The translations under genes were made by a program, and so were the position numbers. A stretch of 64,000 bases of DNA, from contig NZ_CP129137.1 of NCBI RefSeq assembly GCF_030406905.1, forward strand, positions 62,001 through 126,000, written 5' to 3'. The DNA comes from Streptomyces sp. HUAS CB01 (GTDB lineage Bacteria; Actinomycetota; Actinomycetes; Streptomycetales; Streptomycetaceae). Each line of letters starts with the position of its first letter. Position 1 is the first letter of the stretch. Below, piece by piece: positions 62,104 to 64,000 of this stretch. The notes below the pieces were generated by a model. It worked only from the letters and a program-made list of their open reading frames with translations, ran no database searches and had not been told where the DNA came from.

Positions 62104-63690
62104 ATGCTGAATCTCGCCGTCGCGCTGGAGAACAGTGCCCGTGCCGTGCCCGACCGCACGGCAGTCGTGCTGGGCGTCCAGCGGCTGACCTATGCGGAGC
62201 TGGACGCCGCGGCCCGCCGCGTGGCCGGCCTGCTCCGCTCACGCGGCATCGAGCCGGGCGACAAGGTCGCGCTGTCCTGCCCGAACGTGCCGTGGTTCCC
62301 GATCGTCTACTACGGCATCCTCAAGGCCGGCGCGGTCGTCGTCCCCCTCAACGTGCTGCTCAAGGGCCGGGAGATCGCGTACCACCTGACCGACTCCGAG
62401 GCCAAGGCCTACTTCTGCTTCGAGGGCGGCGCCGAGCTCCCGCTGGGGCAGGAGGGCTGGGCAGGCTTCGGCGAGACGCCGGGCTGCGAGCACTTCTTCC
62501 TGATGCCCGCCGCCCCCACCGAGGACTCCCCGATCCCGGGCGCCGAGACCCTGACGGCGGCGCTGGCCGGGCAGAGCGCGGACTTCGAGACGGTGGCGAC
62601 CGAGTCCGGTGACACGGCGGTCATCCTCTACACCTCCGGCACCACAGGCCGGCCCAAGGGCGCCGAGCTCACCCACTCCAACCTGATGCTCAACGTGCTG
62701 ACCTGCCACAAGCTCTTCGGCGAGATCGAACACGACGTGCATCTGATCGCCCTGCCGCTGTTCCACTCCTTCGGCCAGGTCGTTCAGATGAACGCCGGCC
62801 TCGCCTCAGGGGCGACGCTGGTGCTGCTGCCGCGCTTCGACGCCCGGGCCGCCCTGGCCCTGATGCAGCGCCATGCTGTCACCTTCTTCGCGGGCGTGCC
62901 CACGATGTACTGGGCCCTGCTCGAAGAAGAAGCGTCCGACCTTGACCTGCCGCGGATCGCCGAGAATCTGCGCATGGCCGGCTCGGGGGGCTCGGCGCTC
63001 CCGGTCGAGATCCACCGCCGTTTCGCCGAGCGGTTCGGCGTCACCATTCTGGAGGGGTACGGCCTGTCGGAGACCAGCCCGGTGGCCACGTTCTCGCCGC
63101 GCGGCGAGAAGGTGCGGCCGGGCTCCATCGGACGCCCGGTCTGGGGCGTGGAGGTGGACCTGGTCGGCAAGGACTGGACCCCGGTCCAGGGTGCCGACGC
63201 GATCGGCGAGATCGTCATCCGCGGGCACAACGTGATGAAGGGCTACTTCAACCGGCCCGAGGCGACCGCCGACGTGATGCGCGACGGCTGGTTCCGCACC
63301 GGTGACCTGGCCCGCCGGGACGCCGACGGGTGGCTCTACATCGTCGACCGCGCCAAGGACCTGATCATCCGCGGCGGTTTCAACGTATACCCGCGGGAGA
63401 TCGAAGAGGTGCTCCTCACCCATCCCGCCGTGAGCATGGCGGCCGTCATCGGCATGCCGCACGAGCGCCACGGTGAGGAGATCAAGGCCTGCGTGGTCCT
63501 CGCTCCGGGAGCGGCGCTCTCCGAGGAGGAGCTGATCGATTGGTGCAAGGAGGAGATGGCCGGCTACAAGTACCCCCGCCTGGTGGAGTTCTTCGCGGTC
63601 CTGCCCACGAACGCCACCGGCAAGATCCTCAAGCGCGAGCTCCGGGACGCGGGCATCGCGGATACCGCCGCGATCGAGGGGGCCCGATGA
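62104..63690 (+). CDS. Acyl-CoA ligase (AMP-dependent, ANL superfamily)
   Basis: 528 aa from ATG 62104. Full set of adenylation motifs: P-loop TAVILYTSGTTGRPKGAELT, ALPLFHSFGQVVQMNAGL, GYGLSETSPVATFSPRG, DGWFRTGDLARRDADG, VDRAKDLIIRGGFNVYPREI and the C-terminal catalytic Lys in NATGKILKREL. It forms an acyl-adenylate and then an acyl-CoA; LPLFHSFGQ and the overall layout fit medium/long-chain or aryl acid ligases. The product acid of the ALDH is the likely substrate. The stop overlaps the next start (ATGA). Confidence 0.9.
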   Translation: MLNLAVALENSARAVPDRTAVVLGVQRLTYAELDAAARRVAGLLRSRGIEPGDKVALSCPNVPWFPIVYYGILKAGAVVVPLNVLLKGREIAYHLTDSEAKAYFCFEGGAELPLGQEGWAGFGETPGCEHFFLMPAAPTEDSPIPGAETLTAALAGQSADFETVATESGDTAVILYTSGTTGRPKGAELTHSNLMLNVLTCHKLFGEIEHDVHLIALPLFHSFGQVVQMNAGLASGATLVLLPRFDARAALALMQRHAVTFFAGVPTMYWALLEEEASDLDLPRIAENLRMAGSGGSALPVEIHRRFAERFGVTILEGYGLSETSPVATFSPRGEKVRPGSIGRPVWGVEVDLVGKDWTPVQGADAIGEIVIRGHNVMKGYFNRPEATADVMRDGWFRTGDLARRDADGWLYIVDRAKDLIIRGGFNVYPREIEEVLLTHPAVSMAAVIGMPHERHGEEIKACVVLAPGAALSEEELIDWCKEEMAGYKYPRLVEFFAVLPTNATGKILKRELRDAGIADTAAIEGAR

Positions 63691-63885
63691 GTGCGCCGCC
63701 CGGCGACGTCGACCACGTCGTCGTCGGAGCCGGCCCGGCCGAGCCGCGATCGCCGGGAGGCTGACCGAGAAGGGCGCGGCCGCGGTCTTGCTTGCGGAGG
63801 CGGGCGGCACAGGCGAGAAGGCGGCCGCCCCGCCGCCTTCTCCCAGCTCTTCGAGACCGGACCCGACTGGAGGTCACTTTTCAAC
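63687..63885 (+). pseudogene. GMC (choline dehydrogenase-type) oxidoreductase, N-terminal fragment
   Basis: ATG 63687 overlaps the ligase stop. It starts PPGDVDHVVVGAGPA, the FAD loop, but then a frame change is needed to reach AIAGRLTEKGAAAVLLAEAG and another for AAFSQLFETGPDWRS. These are consecutive GMC segments, so the gene is frameshifted and cut short by an IS-like sequence. GMC enzymes oxidise alcohols to aldehydes, which would have fed the ALDH of this operon. Confidence 0.65.
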
Positions 63886-63889
63886 GTCG

Positions 63890-64000
63890 GTCTTGACCTG
63901 GTTGGTTCCGCCGGCTCCCGGCACTCACGCCGATCTCCCGGGCGGCCTCCGTCACGCCCGAAGGGCCGGATCAACGACCGCGCCCCGTGAGAACTCAGGC
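63890..64000 (-). pseudogene. IS3-type orfA fragment at right edge
   Basis: On the minus strand VTEAAREIGVSAGSRRNQPG, preceded in another frame by PEFSRGAVVDPALRA, resembles the helix-turn-helix head of IS3 orfA proteins. It abuts the GMC remnant and runs to the window edge. Confidence 0.4.

Overview
The window is high-GC DNA with strong third-position GC bias, many GTG starts, actinobacterial regulator families (SsgA-like proteins, RsbW-like ATPases, ECF41-type sigma, CGNR factors) and actinobacterial IS types. It reads as a Streptomyces (or close relative) chromosomal arm or large plasmid: short runs of intact catabolic and regulatory genes are separated by IS elements and by truncated or frameshifted gene remnants. 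No rRNA, tRNA or CRISPR array was seen.

0-13 kb: a PNPOx-like flavoprotein runs off the left edge. Next come a chimeric ergothioneine-pathway remnant (DUF427 piece, egtC tail, frameshifted egtD) under a TetR gene, a CGNR regulator divergent from an alpha/beta-hydrolase, several broken transposases, a KAS III-like enzyme, and a monooxygenase-domain protein with a maleate isomerase-like enzyme.

13-28 kb: a redox/electrophile-response neighbourhood. It has DoxX, two paralogous MarR regulators, an FMN reductase, a VOC protein and a decayed FAD oxidoreductase. A four-gene operon follows (two membrane proteins, DedA, PEP-synthase-like protein), then two luciferase-like monooxygenases and an F420/NADP oxidoreductase-like protein. 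A recurring MarR-type inverted repeat links the FMN reductase and monooxygenase promoters.

28-38 kb: a cytoplasmic AmiC-like binding protein and a convergent MarR gene precede a complete five-gene urea/short-chain-amide type ABC operon (urtABCDE-like). A decayed tyrosine recombinase follows, split by an IS with a 3-bp target duplication, then a MerR-methyltransferase fusion.

38-49 kb: mosaic remnants (LuxR, MFS, carotenoid oxygenase, PP2C), two SsgA-like genes (one fused in frame to a NIPSNAP domain), two secreted proteins, a ferredoxin reductase beside a truncated P450, and an intact IS256-family element with 8-bp target duplications.

49-64 kb: an NDH-like oxidoreductase with an ECF41-type sigma factor, more remnants, a sodium:solute symporter with its small membrane partner, and a TetR/RsbW-like divergent pair. 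The window closes with a catabolic operon: TetR, TauD-type dioxygenase, MFS transporter, aldehyde dehydrogenase, acyl-CoA ligase and a broken GMC oxidoreductase.
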